This document shows, in pieces, positions 27,759 through 37,495 of a DNA stretch of 64,000 nucleotides; the first letter of the stretch is position 1; every line of letters starts with the position of its first letter. Below the pieces are notes generated by a model. It made no database searches, was not told the DNA's origin, and saw only the letters and a list, made by a program, of their open reading frames with translations. Source of the DNA: Gammaproteobacteria bacterium (lineage in GTDB: Bacteria; Pseudomonadota; Gammaproteobacteria; UBA6429; Thiohalophilaceae). Location of the stretch: NCBI GenBank assembly GCA_016125505.1, contig WGLP01000003.1:627911-691910 (forward strand), in the 5' to 3' direction. The translations under genes and the position numbers were made by a program.

Positions 27759-28445
27759 ATGCGCCACAGACTGTTCAGCAAATCCTTCCTTACCGCCCTG
27801 CTCCTTGGGCTCACTTTGATGTTCAGCCAGCACAGCCTGGCGGATATGGATTCACCTCAGGTCCTGCTGGAAAAGACAGCAGCACAGATGATCGACGCCC
27901 TGAATGCCAACCGGGACAAGATCAAGGGCAAACCCCAGCTGACCGAAGACCTGATTGAAAAAATCCTGCTCCCGCATATCGACTTCATCACCGCCTCAAA
28001 ATATGTGCTGGGAAATTATTGGAATGATGCCAGCAAGGAACAGAAAATCGAGTTCATCAAATCCTTCCGTATCCTGCTGTTGCGCTTTTATTCTTCGGCC
28101 TTAAGCGAATACCTCAACACGCACGAGGAAAAACTGGACATGGGGCTCATGAGCTTCCAGGACCCGGGCGCGATTGAAGGCACTCAGGTCACGATTCGCT
28201 CGACGGTCCAACCCAAGAATGGCAAACCGGTGGCCATCAATTACCAGATGCTCAAGACCAACCGTGGCTGGAAGGTCTTCGATGTCAGCGTGGAGGGTGT
28301 CTCTGTCATCACCACCTACAAGACCAATTTTGCCAGCGAAATCCAGCAAAAGGGCCTGGATGGACTCATCGCCTCACTCAAGGAACGCAATGCCAAGCTA
28401 CTCGCGGGCGACAACAGCGCGCTCAAAGTAGAGAATAAACAATAA
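27759..28445 (+). CDS. mlaC: MlaC/Ttg2D family phospholipid-binding protein (orphan)
   Basis: A periplasmic lipid carrier of 228 residues. A signal peptide (cleavage near HSLAD) precedes the MlaC fold: SPQVLLEKTAAQMIDAL, the aromatic pocket region YVLGNYW, and RILLLRFYSSALSEY, with GWKVFDVSVEGVSVI near the C-terminus matching the family. In the Mla system MlaC ferries phospholipid between the outer-membrane MlaA and the inner-membrane MlaFEDB complex. None of those genes is adjacent, so this is a lone copy. A perfect hairpin 13 bases after the stop may stabilise or end the transcript. Confidence 0.85.
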   Translation: MRHRLFSKSFLTALLLGLTLMFSQHSLADMDSPQVLLEKTAAQMIDALNANRDKIKGKPQLTEDLIEKILLPHIDFITASKYVLGNYWNDASKEQKIEFIKSFRILLLRFYSSALSEYLNTHEEKLDMGLMSFQDPGAIEGTQVTIRSTVQPKNGKPVAINYQMLKTNRGWKVFDVSVEGVSVITTYKTNFASEIQQKGLDGLIASLKERNAKLLAGDNSALKVENKQ

Positions 28446-28458
28446 GTTATTTGACCTA

Positions 28459-28482
28459 ACGTTGTCCCCTCGGGGACAACGT
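28459..28482 (+). terminator. Hairpin after mlaC without U-tract
   Basis: ACGTTGTCCC and GGGACAACGT form a perfect 10-base stem with a 4-base loop. It is followed by CAAAATTCCC, not a U-run, so it is an imperfect intrinsic terminator or a 3'-end stabilising element. Confidence 0.5.
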
Positions 28483-28606
28483 CAAAATTCCCACACTTGA
28501 AATACTCTTAAAGACCCCGCTTTTTTAATCCGATACACCTAGATAGATAAAAAACTCAGCCCTGCGCCGGAATGGCGCAAAGAGGCAGAACCACTGTGGG
28601 AGTCCT

Positions 28607-31168
28607 GTGAACAAAATCCTGTTCATTGAAAAGTCCGCCACACTACGCCACGCAATGCATAAGCTATTGCTGCGGCACAACTACGACGTAGAGCTGGTAG
28701 AGGATTTTGAATCCGGCCTGGCGCAATTGTCAGATGGCGCCAGACAAACCCGGTATGACGGCGTCATTCTGGGCTGGCCCAATGAAACCCATACCAGCAC
28801 CGACGAACTTCTGACCGCCCTCAGCGAACCCGCACATGCTGACCTGCCCTTGCTGATCCTCGCCCATGATGCCGACTCGGCCAAACTCGGCTGGGTCTCT
28901 GGCCGCAAGCGCACAGGCTTCCTCATGTGGGACAACCATGAGGATGTGATCCGGACTTTACCCAAACTCCTCAGCCAGCAAACGGCGGAGGCGCATTGCG
29001 ATCGTGATCGCAACGCCCAAATCCGCGTGTTACTGGTTGACGACTCCCCGACTGCCCGCGTGAAGTTTCGCAAACTGCTGGATACATGTGGATACGTTAC
29101 AGCAACGGCCTCGTGTTCCGGCGAAGCCTTCGAGAAGGCCCTCCAGGAAAAATTCGACATCGCCATCATCGATTACTTCATGCCCGATGAAAATGGCGAT
29201 GCACTTTGCCGTCGTCTGCGCAGCAACCCACAGACGTCGTCAATCATGCTGGCCGTCTTAACCAGCACTTATCTGGATCGCGTTATTCAAAGTTCGCTGG
29301 CCGCAGGCGCCGTCGAGTGCATGTTCAAGAATGAGGCCGATGACCTGTTTCGCGCACGTGTCGCCTCGATGAGCCGAATCGTGCATATCACCAAACGCAT
29401 CGAACGGGAACGGACTCGCCTCGATGGAATTCTGTCTTCCGTGGGAGACGGGGTCTTTGGTGTGGACAAAAACTGCAATATCACTTTCACCAATCCCGCG
29501 ACACGCCAGTTGCTGGGTTATTCCCACGCCGAACAAATTATCGGGCAACATGCCGAATCGCTGTTTCATAAATACGAAACCCTGCATACCCATACCAATC
29601 ATAATAATGATCTGCATTATCTTGAAAAGGCCATCAAGGATGGTCGTGAAATGCATGGCATCGAATCGATTTTCAACCGCGCCGACGGCGCGCCGATGCA
29701 GGTCGAACTGACCATATTTCCTTTGCTCATTGACCGCCACCAGGAAGGTGCCGTGATCGCGTTTCGAGATGTCTCGGTACGCAAACTGCTGGAACAGGAA
29801 CTCAAATGGCAGGCGCACCACGATCCCCTGACCAAGCTGCTTAACCGTAAATACCTGGAAGACGCGATCGTGCATGAAGTCCAGCGCCTCAAGCGTTACG
29901 AAGATCAAAGCGCACTGCTGTATATCGACCTGGATCGTTTCAAATACATTAATGATACGATAGGCCATAACGCCGGCGATCAACTGCTGATTGAAGTAGG
30001 ACAGCAATTGCAGGGCCGGATGCGCCAGTCCGACGTGCTCGCCCGCCTGGGCGGCGATGAATTTGGCATTCTGCTACGCAATATCACTGAGGCCGGTGTT
30101 AACAATGTCGCGGAAAAATTCCGTTCTGTGTTAGCCAACTATGACTTTGTACGTGAAGGGCGCAGTTACAAAATCAATACCAGTATTGGTATCACCATGA
30201 TTGACAGCCAGACCAGCTCGCCCGGTGAAGTACTTTCCAATGCGGATATTGCCTGTCATATCGCCAAAGGCAAAGGCCGCAATGCGTGTCATCTATATAC
30301 CCAGGAGCAGGATAACAAAACCGCCATGGACATGGAGCTGGGCTGGTCAGCGCGCCTGCATCAGGCGCTGGAAAAGAACAATTTCCAGCTGTACTACCAG
30401 CCTATTGTCTCCTTGCACGAGATCGACCTCGATAACCTTCCACGAGAGGGCAATCTTTGCGAACATATCTGTCAGACCAATCCGGATTGCTGCCATACAT
30501 ACGAGGTCTTGTTGCGCCTGAATAACCCACATGGCGATCCGATCTCTCCCAATGCATTTCTCCCCACCGCCGAACGCTTTAACATGATGCGTGACATCGA
30601 CAAGTGGGTGATCAATGCCACCATGCAACAGATGGCTGAACTGGGTCCTGAATACAATCACATTACGTTTACCATCAATCTATCCGGGCAAAGCCTCGAT
30701 CCCGATGTCGTGGTACCCCTGGTCCAGCAAGGTATAGAAAAATACAGGATCAGCCCCAGCCGGTTTCTCTTTGAGATTACCGAGACCTGCGCCATCAACG
30801 ATATCTACGCCGCCAGCAGCCTGATCGAACGCCTGAGCGAACTCGGTTGCCGCTTTGCATTAGATGACTTTGGTACCGGTTATTGCTCGTTCTCCCACCT
30901 CAAACGTCTGCCGGTGGACTACATCAAGATTGACGGCATGTTCGTCAAGGATATTCTGACCGACCCAATGGATATGGCCATCATTCGTTCTATCACCAAT
31001 ATCGCGCATAGTCTGGGCAAGGAGACGATTGCTGAATTCGTTGAGTCGCCGGATGTGTTGAAGCTGCTTAAGGAATGTGGCGTCGATTACATACAGGGTT
31101 TTTACGTTGCCCGACCCAGCCCCAAGCTCGTCAACAAAATAGTCGATATCCGCAAGATAGTCGGTTAA
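28607..31168 (+). CDS. REC-REC-PAS-GGDEF-EAL response regulator with cysteine insertion in EAL
   Basis: An 853-residue soluble c-di-GMP protein. Residues about 3-120 form a receiver-like domain that lacks the phosphoacceptor (Gly near 56) and the acid pair; residues about 140-255 form a normal receiver with VLLVDDS and Asp189 (IIDYFMP). A PAS domain (270-390), GGDEF (LGGDEF at 481-486, I-site RQSD five residues before) and EAL (575-850) follow. Between the first EAL strand (YYQPIVSL) and the catalytic EVLLR (633) there is an insertion of about 20 residues with Cys618, Cys622, Cys628 and Cys629. All standard EAL residues are otherwise present. The start is GTG with GGGAG just upstream. A cognate histidine kinase is not adjacent; the GAF kinase at 35016 is the nearest. 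Confidence 0.9.
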   Translation: MNKILFIEKSATLRHAMHKLLLRHNYDVELVEDFESGLAQLSDGARQTRYDGVILGWPNETHTSTDELLTALSEPAHADLPLLILAHDADSAKLGWVSGRKRTGFLMWDNHEDVIRTLPKLLSQQTAEAHCDRDRNAQIRVLLVDDSPTARVKFRKLLDTCGYVTATASCSGEAFEKALQEKFDIAIIDYFMPDENGDALCRRLRSNPQTSSIMLAVLTSTYLDRVIQSSLAAGAVECMFKNEADDLFRARVASMSRIVHITKRIERERTRLDGILSSVGDGVFGVDKNCNITFTNPATRQLLGYSHAEQIIGQHAESLFHKYETLHTHTNHNNDLHYLEKAIKDGREMHGIESIFNRADGAPMQVELTIFPLLIDRHQEGAVIAFRDVSVRKLLEQELKWQAHHDPLTKLLNRKYLEDAIVHEVQRLKRYEDQSALLYIDLDRFKYINDTIGHNAGDQLLIEVGQQLQGRMRQSDVLARLGGDEFGILLRNITEAGVNNVAEKFRSVLANYDFVREGRSYKINTSIGITMIDSQTSSPGEVLSNADIACHIAKGKGRNACHLYTQEQDNKTAMDMELGWSARLHQALEKNNFQLYYQPIVSLHEIDLDNLPREGNLCEHICQTNPDCCHTYEVLLRLNNPHGDPISPNAFLPTAERFNMMRDIDKWVINATMQQMAELGPEYNHITFTINLSGQSLDPDVVVPLVQQGIEKYRISPSRFLFEITETCAINDIYAASSLIERLSELGCRFALDDFGTGYCSFSHLKRLPVDYIKIDGMFVKDILTDPMDMAIIRSITNIAHSLGKETIAEFVESPDVLKLLKECGVDYIQGFYVARPSPKLVNKIVDIRKIVG

Positions 31169-31273
31169 GGCGACCACGCGGACTCAGTTCACTTCAGTAA
31201 GCCGGGGCCGTTGCGGGTTTCAGGCAAGTAAAGTCTGGCGTACACTAAAGCGCTCTGTCGCGGATATACTGCC

Positions 31274-32218
31274 ATGCACATTGCCAGTCTGTATCGTTAC
31301 CCAGTCAAAGGCTTCAGCCCGGAACGCCTCGATCTGGTGCACGTTCAACACGGCGAAGGCTTTCCCGTCGATCGTAAATATGGTCTGTTGCGCACTCAGG
31401 TGGACTTTGATCCCGCCGCACCCAAGTGGCTTGCGAAGGCGAATTTCATCATGCTGATGCTGCACGAACGCATCGCGACACTGAAGACACGATACGTGGA
31501 TGAGGAGAGTGCGTTCGTGGTGAGTACACAGGATAACCGGGAACATCGCTTTTTGCTGGACTCCGCCGAAGGACGCCATGCATTGGAAAATTTTGTTCAG
31601 AATTTCATGCCCGAGGTATTGCACGAAGCACCGCGCCTGGTTGCGGCAGAAGGCCATCATTTTACAGACAAGGCAGCAAAGTATATTTCTCTAATCAATC
31701 TTGCCAGCCTGCGTGAACTCGAAACACGCTGGGGCGAACCGCTCGATCCGCTGCGCTTTCGCGCCAACGTCTATATCGATGGCGCCCCGCCATTCAGTGA
31801 ACTGGACTGGGTCGGACAAACGATCCAATTGGGACCCGTGCTGGCTGCCGTCAGTCAGCGCAACGGGCGCTGCGCGGCAACCAACGTCAATCCTCAGACG
31901 GGTGTGCGCGATCGCAACATTCCTGGCAAACTGCGCAACGATTTTGGCCACAAAGACCTGGGTGTCTATCTCACCGCCACCCAGGATGGTGTATTACAGG
32001 CGGGAGATCCGGTCAGATTGCTCTCGGCGCACACGGGCACAACTTCGACTGCCAAAACCACTCTACATGCCGACGGCAAACTCATTTGCACAGCCTGCTA
32101 TCACCTGTTTGATCCGCGCACACTGAATCCATCCTGGCTAAATGTGCAGGATCTTCCCGACAGCTGGCGCTGCCCCGATTGTGGGTCATCGCGTGAACGC
32201 GTTCGGGCGGCAAGCTAG
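31274..32218 (+). CDS. MOSC domain protein with C-terminal rubredoxin-like domain
   Basis: A 314-residue fusion. The N-terminal MOSC beta-barrel (IASLYRYPVKGFSPE) and MOSC core (about 110-250) have the conserved Cys in NGRCAATNVNPQTG, the site thought to handle sulfur or molybdenum cofactor. Known relatives include YiiM, YcbX and mitochondrial amidoxime-reducing components, which reduce N-hydroxylated compounds. The C-terminus has two Cys pairs in the rubredoxin pattern: LICTACYHLFDP and LPDSWRCPDCG, with the typical LPD-W spacing. Some MOSC proteins carry a ferredoxin tail for electron supply; here a rubredoxin-like domain seems to take that role. It converges on the PilZ gene. Confidence 0.83.
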   Translation: MHIASLYRYPVKGFSPERLDLVHVQHGEGFPVDRKYGLLRTQVDFDPAAPKWLAKANFIMLMLHERIATLKTRYVDEESAFVVSTQDNREHRFLLDSAEGRHALENFVQNFMPEVLHEAPRLVAAEGHHFTDKAAKYISLINLASLRELETRWGEPLDPLRFRANVYIDGAPPFSELDWVGQTIQLGPVLAAVSQRNGRCAATNVNPQTGVRDRNIPGKLRNDFGHKDLGVYLTATQDGVLQAGDPVRLLSAHTGTTSTAKTTLHADGKLICTACYHLFDPRTLNPSWLNVQDLPDSWRCPDCGSSRERVRAAS

Positions 32219-32272
32219 ACTGATCAAGAAAGATAGTGCGGGAATTGCGAAGATAGCGCATTTTACAGCGGC

Positions 32273-32301
32273 CGCCCCTGGTGATAATCCACCAGGGGGC
32301 G
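32273..32301. terminator. Stable hairpin between converging MOSC and PilZ genes
   Basis: CGCCCCTGGTG (32273-32283) pairs with CACCAGGGGGCG (32290-32301) with one bulged base and a 6-base loop. There is no clear U-tract on either side. Its place between two 3' ends suggests a bidirectional stop or 3' stabiliser. Confidence 0.5.
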
Positions 32302-32333
32302 CTACTTCATCTGATTATTCAGGAACTAAGGTG

Positions 32334-34388
32334 TTAATTCGCCTTTTGCTTCTGGTTGCGAACAAATTCCTTGAAGTTGGCAAACACGTGCTCCGTCGCA
32401 TCTCTGAATTTCTTCGTGTGCCGCACATCAAGGGCAAACAAGGTGTAGTTCTTTTCGATTTCGAAACAGGCGGGCGCCGGCTGGTCACTTTTGAGAAGTA
32501 ACGCCGGATTACGAACATCCGTATTTTCGTATGTCTTTAAGGCATAATCACACACCGAATCGATCATCTGCTGCAATTTTTGCCTGGTATCACTCGCATA
32601 GAACAGTTTGATGGAATTCGTCAGTTCGGAGAAATTCAGTCCCGGCGAACCATAGGTACAGGCCGCATACACGCTTTGTCCGGTACTTCTGTTTTTGGCA
32701 ACAATAATCTTTCTGTAGCGGTAAAGCCCAATGTCTTCATAGGATTTTGATAACGACATGTCTGCCATCGTCTCACGAACCATACCCTCCAGCCGCATGA
32801 TTCTGAAATCCTTTTCATCGATAAGAATGTTTTCAAGCTCAACCAGGTCACTTTCCTGAGCCTCGTAGACATCAATGTCTGGATCCTGCGCCTCTGTTTT
32901 GTTCTCCGGTGCCGGCAGACAGAATTGATAGGTATCAATCCAGCACAGGTCCGGGTTGTCGATTAACTTCACGGCGGAACCGAACACCAGGTTTGGGTAG
33001 AAATTATTCGGGCGATAATAAAAACAGATATACCGGCTACCTGACACATCATTCGCCTTGCTATCCATGAAGTAGGAGGTAATTGCACGGATGACGTGCA
33101 TTGCTGCAGGACCGCTATTTGTCTTTAATGCATTGAGGTGCTGCACCATCAGGGTCTGGTCGAAGACCTTGATAGCTGTCACATGGCCCTTTATTACGCC
33201 ATCCTCTTTATAGAGGATCTTTTTGATCAGGGGGGTGTTCGATTTTAGCAGCGCCCTGAATGTATTTTTCACGGTTTCAGAGTTTTCCTGCAGCTGTCGA
33301 CGCTTGTCTTTGTAAATAAAGCCCGTCTCAAAATAGAAGTACCACAATTCCTCAATATCTTCGTATGTGGCATCCAGCAAGTGTGTCGATAATTTATGCT
33401 GAACGAAGTTGGAAACTTCTTTCACCAGCATCGCAGATGCATTGACGAATTCCATACACACTTTCAGAGTGTTATCCGCCGCCTCTTCCTGGTAATAACC
33501 CTTAACCAGTAAACTGACCTCCAGCCGCGGGTGCAAAGGCAGCTGCATACTTGCCTTTTCAATCATCAGGCCGATCGGCATCGCATATTTACTGCCCTGC
33601 ATGATGATGGAAATGCCGGAGTTCGAGACATCGTACATCAGGGCCATTTTGTGGACCTTGGAGAACGGATGGGTAAATTCAATAAATGCATCCGATCTAT
33701 TCTCAAACACAAATCGATCGGACTGCCGTTTATTCGGTTCGATATCGAGGACTGGTTTGTAATTGGGATCATCGAGTTTTACTACGATATACAAGGTATC
33801 AGCCTTGTCGTGTATATTTTCGATTCTTGTGACCTTACCGGTGCCCTGAAATATGGTCTGTTTTCTGGATTTGATCGTAATACTCGTCACGACGTCGTTC
33901 GGTACGATAATTCCCTGATTACGATCGATAAACAGTGACAGAGACTGATAGGAAAATTCCGAGAATTCCGATGTTTTGAATGAGCGTCTACCAAGCAGGG
34001 TTTCGATGGTCACTTCAGCCTGTAAGGTCTGTGCATCGTGATCGAATTGTGTTCGCTCCCATACCCGGTAATTGACCAGTTGTCCCTGATGGGGGATGTC
34101 AGCTCGAATCAAACCTGAGGCAGCATCATGACCGTTAATCTTTAAAACAAACTCCAGCCGTTTGGCGCGGTAGTTACACGAAACCCTGATTTCACCGCCT
34201 GGCTCAGTATTAATATTTTGCCTGTCCTCAGGCGCAATGTTAATCAGTACGTCGTTGTCCGTGCTGTCCTCAATATAGCCATGGACCGGAGATGTCTCAC
34301 CAAATGAGCACGTAATTGGAATCTGATTGAAGATCAAGAACTCGATCGGTTCACTCAACAGAACTGTTTTACCCTGGTTGTCGCCCAT
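32334..34388 (-). CDS. PilZ domain protein with large C-terminal acyltransferase-like region
   Basis: A likely c-di-GMP receptor of 684 residues. The central PilZ signature is clear: the arginine motif KRQSDR (R221, R225) and DVSNSG (D253, S255, G258). The 200 residues before it resemble a YcgR-N-like beta domain. The C-terminal 350 residues, from about 330, contain stretches such as KEDGVIKGHVTAIKVF and RYICFYYRP that look like a GNAT/acyltransferase-type fold, but I recognise no catalytic motif. The start at 34388 has GGAGGG 9 bases upstream; the open frame continues further without support. The base composition is lower in GC than the metabolic genes around. Possible jobs are c-di-GMP-controlled acylation or motility control. 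Confidence 0.75.
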   Translation of the reverse strand: MGDNQGKTVLLSEPIEFLIFNQIPITCSFGETSPVHGYIEDSTDNDVLINIAPEDRQNINTEPGGEIRVSCNYRAKRLEFVLKINGHDAASGLIRADIPHQGQLVNYRVWERTQFDHDAQTLQAEVTIETLLGRRSFKTSEFSEFSYQSLSLFIDRNQGIIVPNDVVTSITIKSRKQTIFQGTGKVTRIENIHDKADTLYIVVKLDDPNYKPVLDIEPNKRQSDRFVFENRSDAFIEFTHPFSKVHKMALMYDVSNSGISIIMQGSKYAMPIGLMIEKASMQLPLHPRLEVSLLVKGYYQEEAADNTLKVCMEFVNASAMLVKEVSNFVQHKLSTHLLDATYEDIEELWYFYFETGFIYKDKRRQLQENSETVKNTFRALLKSNTPLIKKILYKEDGVIKGHVTAIKVFDQTLMVQHLNALKTNSGPAAMHVIRAITSYFMDSKANDVSGSRYICFYYRPNNFYPNLVFGSAVKLIDNPDLCWIDTYQFCLPAPENKTEAQDPDIDVYEAQESDLVELENILIDEKDFRIMRLEGMVRETMADMSLSKSYEDIGLYRYRKIIVAKNRSTGQSVYAACTYGSPGLNFSELTNSIKLFYASDTRQKLQQMIDSVCDYALKTYENTDVRNPALLLKSDQPAPACFEIEKNYTLFALDVRHTKKFRDATEHVFANFKEFVRNQKQKAN

Positions 34389-35015
34389 TATTGATACCCT
34401 CCAGTGACACTGAGTTAGTGCGCACAAACACCACTTGGCACGTGAACAGAAAAGAGGAATACACTTGCAACCGTTCAAACCATCCTATGCAATTAACATT
34501 CCGCCACTCTTCAAATTCTCGACTGTTGCTGCATTCTGGAAACCGGGAAACCCAGCAGCCCAGGCAAGTCACTCGACTATCAGTCACTTTTTTGTACAAG
34601 CAAATCGAGATATTCTTATCAGGCAAGCCCGAATAATTGTTCTCGATAAATTCAACGACTGACAAAGAAACAGCAAATCCTCTCGAATCCTACAGTATAA
34701 ATACTCTAATGCATTTCAATTACAAGAACCAAAATCAATTTATTTACAGTTTGTGATTGGAGCAACCCGAATTGTTAAATTTTGTTACAACACCAAGACA
34801 TAATCCCCAGTTTTGGTGTTGCGATAAATTTTGGTCGTTGGGCAGCGTTCACACATAATCCTGTTATGCATGCAGGTGGCAACAAAAATTCCTCACTACT
34901 AAAAATCAGGAATTAATCGAAATGATGCATGGCGACTATGACACGCACTATGTTCGTGCTGTTTCTTGTCCGGGGGATCAGGCGCAGGCCCGGGAAGGGC
35001 TGGATACGACGGCGT
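34389..35015. promoter_or_regulatory. Long AT-rich gap between histidine kinase and PilZ genes
   Basis: No convincing gene is present in these 627 bases. They should contain the PilZ promoter on the reverse strand. CAACACCAA (34788-34796) and TTGGTGTTG (34813-34821) make a perfect 9-base dyad with a 16-base spacer, a possible operator or weak hairpin. Small open frames on the forward strand have no ribosome site or family signature. Confidence 0.4.
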
Positions 35016-37193
35016 TCAGGATTCATCCGTCTTTTGCTGAAGATTATGCACGGAAGCCTTTTTGGAACCCGAGAGATTCGTTGTTCGAACTTCCTTTGGA
35101 AGCGACATATAAAATGTGCTGCCAATATTCTCCAAACTGTCCAGCTCTATCTCGCCCCCCATCATTTCACAAAACTTCTTGCTGAGAGAGAGGCCTAGAC
35201 CCGTGCCGCCGTAATTTCTGGACGTTGAAGAATCGACCTGGGTGAAGTCCTGAAACAGCAGGCTTAGTTTATCCTTCGGGATACCAATGCCGGTATCCTT
35301 GACCTCGAAGAGCACAAACCCGCTTTTGTCCGGATCCATCGTTACGGATAATGAAATATTGCCATCGTTTGTGAACTTGCAGGCGTTGCTGATCAGATTA
35401 AGCAGGATCTGCTTTAATTTCTTTTCATCTGTCAGCATGGTGCCCATTTCATCTTCTACGAAGAGCGTAAACTCGTTTCTGTTTGGCTTCGCCAGCTCCG
35501 TCGCAATTTCACGCACCTCGGTAACCAGCCGCTTCACATCGACCCTGTCGATATAAAGCTCCATTTTCCCTGCCTCGATTTTTGACATATCCAGCAAATC
35601 GCTAATCAGGGATAAGAGATGCTTGGAGCTGTTAATAACCTTTTCACAGTCCTCTACGATTTGCTCCTGGTGATTTTCCGAAGCCTCGAGATGAATCAGC
35701 TGGGAAAAACCCATAATCGCGTTAAGAGGTGTACGCAGTTCATGGCTCATATTTGCAAGGAAAAGGCTCTTCGCGCTATTGGCGCGTACCGCCTCATCTC
35801 TTGCAATCACTAATTCCTGAGTACGTTCACTCACAAGATCTTCGAGAAGATTTTTCGAGTTTTGTAATTTTTCGTACGATTTCGCATTGGAAAAGCTCAC
35901 GCCGATGGGCATGGCCACACTTTCCAGTAGCTGCCTGTCGTTCTCCGTCAGCAGTTTTGCCGGTGTGATATTGTCAACTGCAAGGACGCCGAAGATGGTG
36001 TCCTCGAATTTGATCGGTACTGCTGTAAACGACTTGACGTTCAGTCGTTTGACAAATTCCTGGCTGCGCAAACTCAAAGTATCTATGACCCTTTCGGCAT
36101 TCCTGACGAAAATAGAGTTTCCCGTGTTCATTACAGCAATCAGGAATCCGTCGGTATTGTCTGCTCGAATCTTGAATCGAGACCGCCGGAGAAATTCTGC
36201 ATCATTTTCATTAAACCCGGTATGTGCCGCAGGTCTCAATATATTTTGCTCAGGTTCATGTAAAAAAATCGTCACCCGGTCGTAACCCATTTTGTCGTGA
36301 ATTGTCTGGGTTACAAGCTGGCAGAGGTTTTCGATCGGAATCATTCTATTTACATACAGGTTGATCTCCGATACCAGGCTGGATTCCTTATGGCGGCGCT
36401 CAAGTGTATCGTGTGAAATTCTTAAGGCCTCGATTTGTTCGTTTAACGCACGGTTCAGCCGCTGATATGACAAACGATTGAAAATCGCATACACAATACC
36501 AGCGATACCTAATGACAATAAAAACGAAAATGACGGAGATGATGTCCGTAGATAGATGGTTACCAGCATTGCAATGAACGTCAGAACGGCCAGGATCGGG
36601 GCATACTTGTACGGTTGCTCTATCCAGGTAACTTCATATTCACAATACTCATCACCTTTGTGAATACATTTCGGATGCTCGATAATGGCGCTTGGTAATC
36701 TAAAGAAGGTAGGGATGGATTCCAGGATCCCTAAGCGATTCCGGCAATGGTACAGTTTCTCGTGACAATGCGAGTCTGGAACCGATCTGATTGTTGCGTG
36801 ATTGCTCCAAATCCTTTCCGCAGTAAACACGGCACCTTTGGTGTATTCCGCGGAGATCTTGCTGATATTTCGATAAGCGGCTGATGGCGACAATAGCCCG
36901 ACCAGTACGCGCCCGGCAATGCCTTTGGCAGAATGGTGGGTAGAGTACACACCAACCTTGTGCGAAATATCCTGGTCACCCGTCATTGCGACGATTTGGT
37001 CATGGAAGCAATCCGCCAGGTCCTGATTGAACCAGTTGTCATCGTATTCGAGGATGCCGATATCCGTATGACAACTTTCGAAGAGCTGTTCGATCTTCGC
37101 TGAATCCCAATTGAGCTCATTGCGCAGATAGGCAACGTAAATTCTGAGAATTTTTACGTTATAAAAATTTGGCTCAGGCACTTTGTCGTACAT
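35016..37193 (-). CDS. GAF sensor histidine kinase with N-terminal ligand-binding-like domain
   Basis: A 725-residue membrane sensor kinase. Residues 1-195 form a soluble input domain with many His and Cys residues, ending CIHKGDEYCEYEVTW, a pattern reminiscent of V4R-type small-ligand domains but not certain. Two hydrophobic segments (about 198-245) anchor it, followed by a coiled region, a GAF domain (about 285-450), HisKA with LANMSHELRTPLNAIMGFSQ (phospho-His) and HATPase_c with N box NLISNACKF, DTGIGIP and GGTGLGLSLSK. There is no receiver domain at the C-terminus, so it must signal to a separate regulator, which is not adjacent. The REC-GGDEF-EAL protein 4 kb away is a candidate target. 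Confidence 0.87.
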   Translation of the reverse strand: MYDKVPEPNFYNVKILRIYVAYLRNELNWDSAKIEQLFESCHTDIGILEYDDNWFNQDLADCFHDQIVAMTGDQDISHKVGVYSTHHSAKGIAGRVLVGLLSPSAAYRNISKISAEYTKGAVFTAERIWSNHATIRSVPDSHCHEKLYHCRNRLGILESIPTFFRLPSAIIEHPKCIHKGDEYCEYEVTWIEQPYKYAPILAVLTFIAMLVTIYLRTSSPSFSFLLSLGIAGIVYAIFNRLSYQRLNRALNEQIEALRISHDTLERRHKESSLVSEINLYVNRMIPIENLCQLVTQTIHDKMGYDRVTIFLHEPEQNILRPAAHTGFNENDAEFLRRSRFKIRADNTDGFLIAVMNTGNSIFVRNAERVIDTLSLRSQEFVKRLNVKSFTAVPIKFEDTIFGVLAVDNITPAKLLTENDRQLLESVAMPIGVSFSNAKSYEKLQNSKNLLEDLVSERTQELVIARDEAVRANSAKSLFLANMSHELRTPLNAIMGFSQLIHLEASENHQEQIVEDCEKVINSSKHLLSLISDLLDMSKIEAGKMELYIDRVDVKRLVTEVREIATELAKPNRNEFTLFVEDEMGTMLTDEKKLKQILLNLISNACKFTNDGNISLSVTMDPDKSGFVLFEVKDTGIGIPKDKLSLLFQDFTQVDSSTSRNYGGTGLGLSLSKKFCEMMGGEIELDSLENIGSTFYMSLPKEVRTTNLSGSKKASVHNLQQKTDES

Positions 37194-37495
37194 CGTGATA
37201 ACTCAATCCCGGAATCAGGTCTATCGAATATGACGTGTCAAACAAGACCCGTCTTTAGTAAATAATAAGATAAATCTCTGCTAACACGAGGCCCCTGCCC
37301 GAGACTTCGCAGACGGTGCCGTTGTTAACGACAATCCCTATAATTTCATGAGGGTTAATTTGGTGATCGTATGCTGAGAAAGGCTGATCCGGGCGCTGAC
37401 AATACGCCAATTTAGCCATTCTGGCTATGGAGTTTGGCCAAGGCACTCACCACGGCACTTCATATTCGGTTGCAACCCCTCTCTGCAGCCGGATC
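37194..37495. promoter_or_regulatory. Leader of the histidine kinase gene and nhaA 3' region
   Basis: These 302 bases hold no gene that I can support. TAGCCA-TTC-TGGCTA (37413-37427) is a small hairpin, 70 bases after the nhaA stop when read leftward, without a U-tract. The part near 37200-37270 should contain the kinase promoter. Nothing else stands out. Confidence 0.3.

Noticed and set aside
28486..28606. Possible c-di-GMP riboswitch before the REC-GGDEF-EAL gene
   Set aside because: The leader has a small GCGCC/GGCGC hairpin near 28564-28578, but I could not find the conserved GEMM tetraloop, receptor or core bases.
34391..34665. Small open frames in the gap between the kinase and PilZ genes
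   Set aside because: No ribosome site, no similarity to a known family and irregular composition; the stretch is more likely regulatory.
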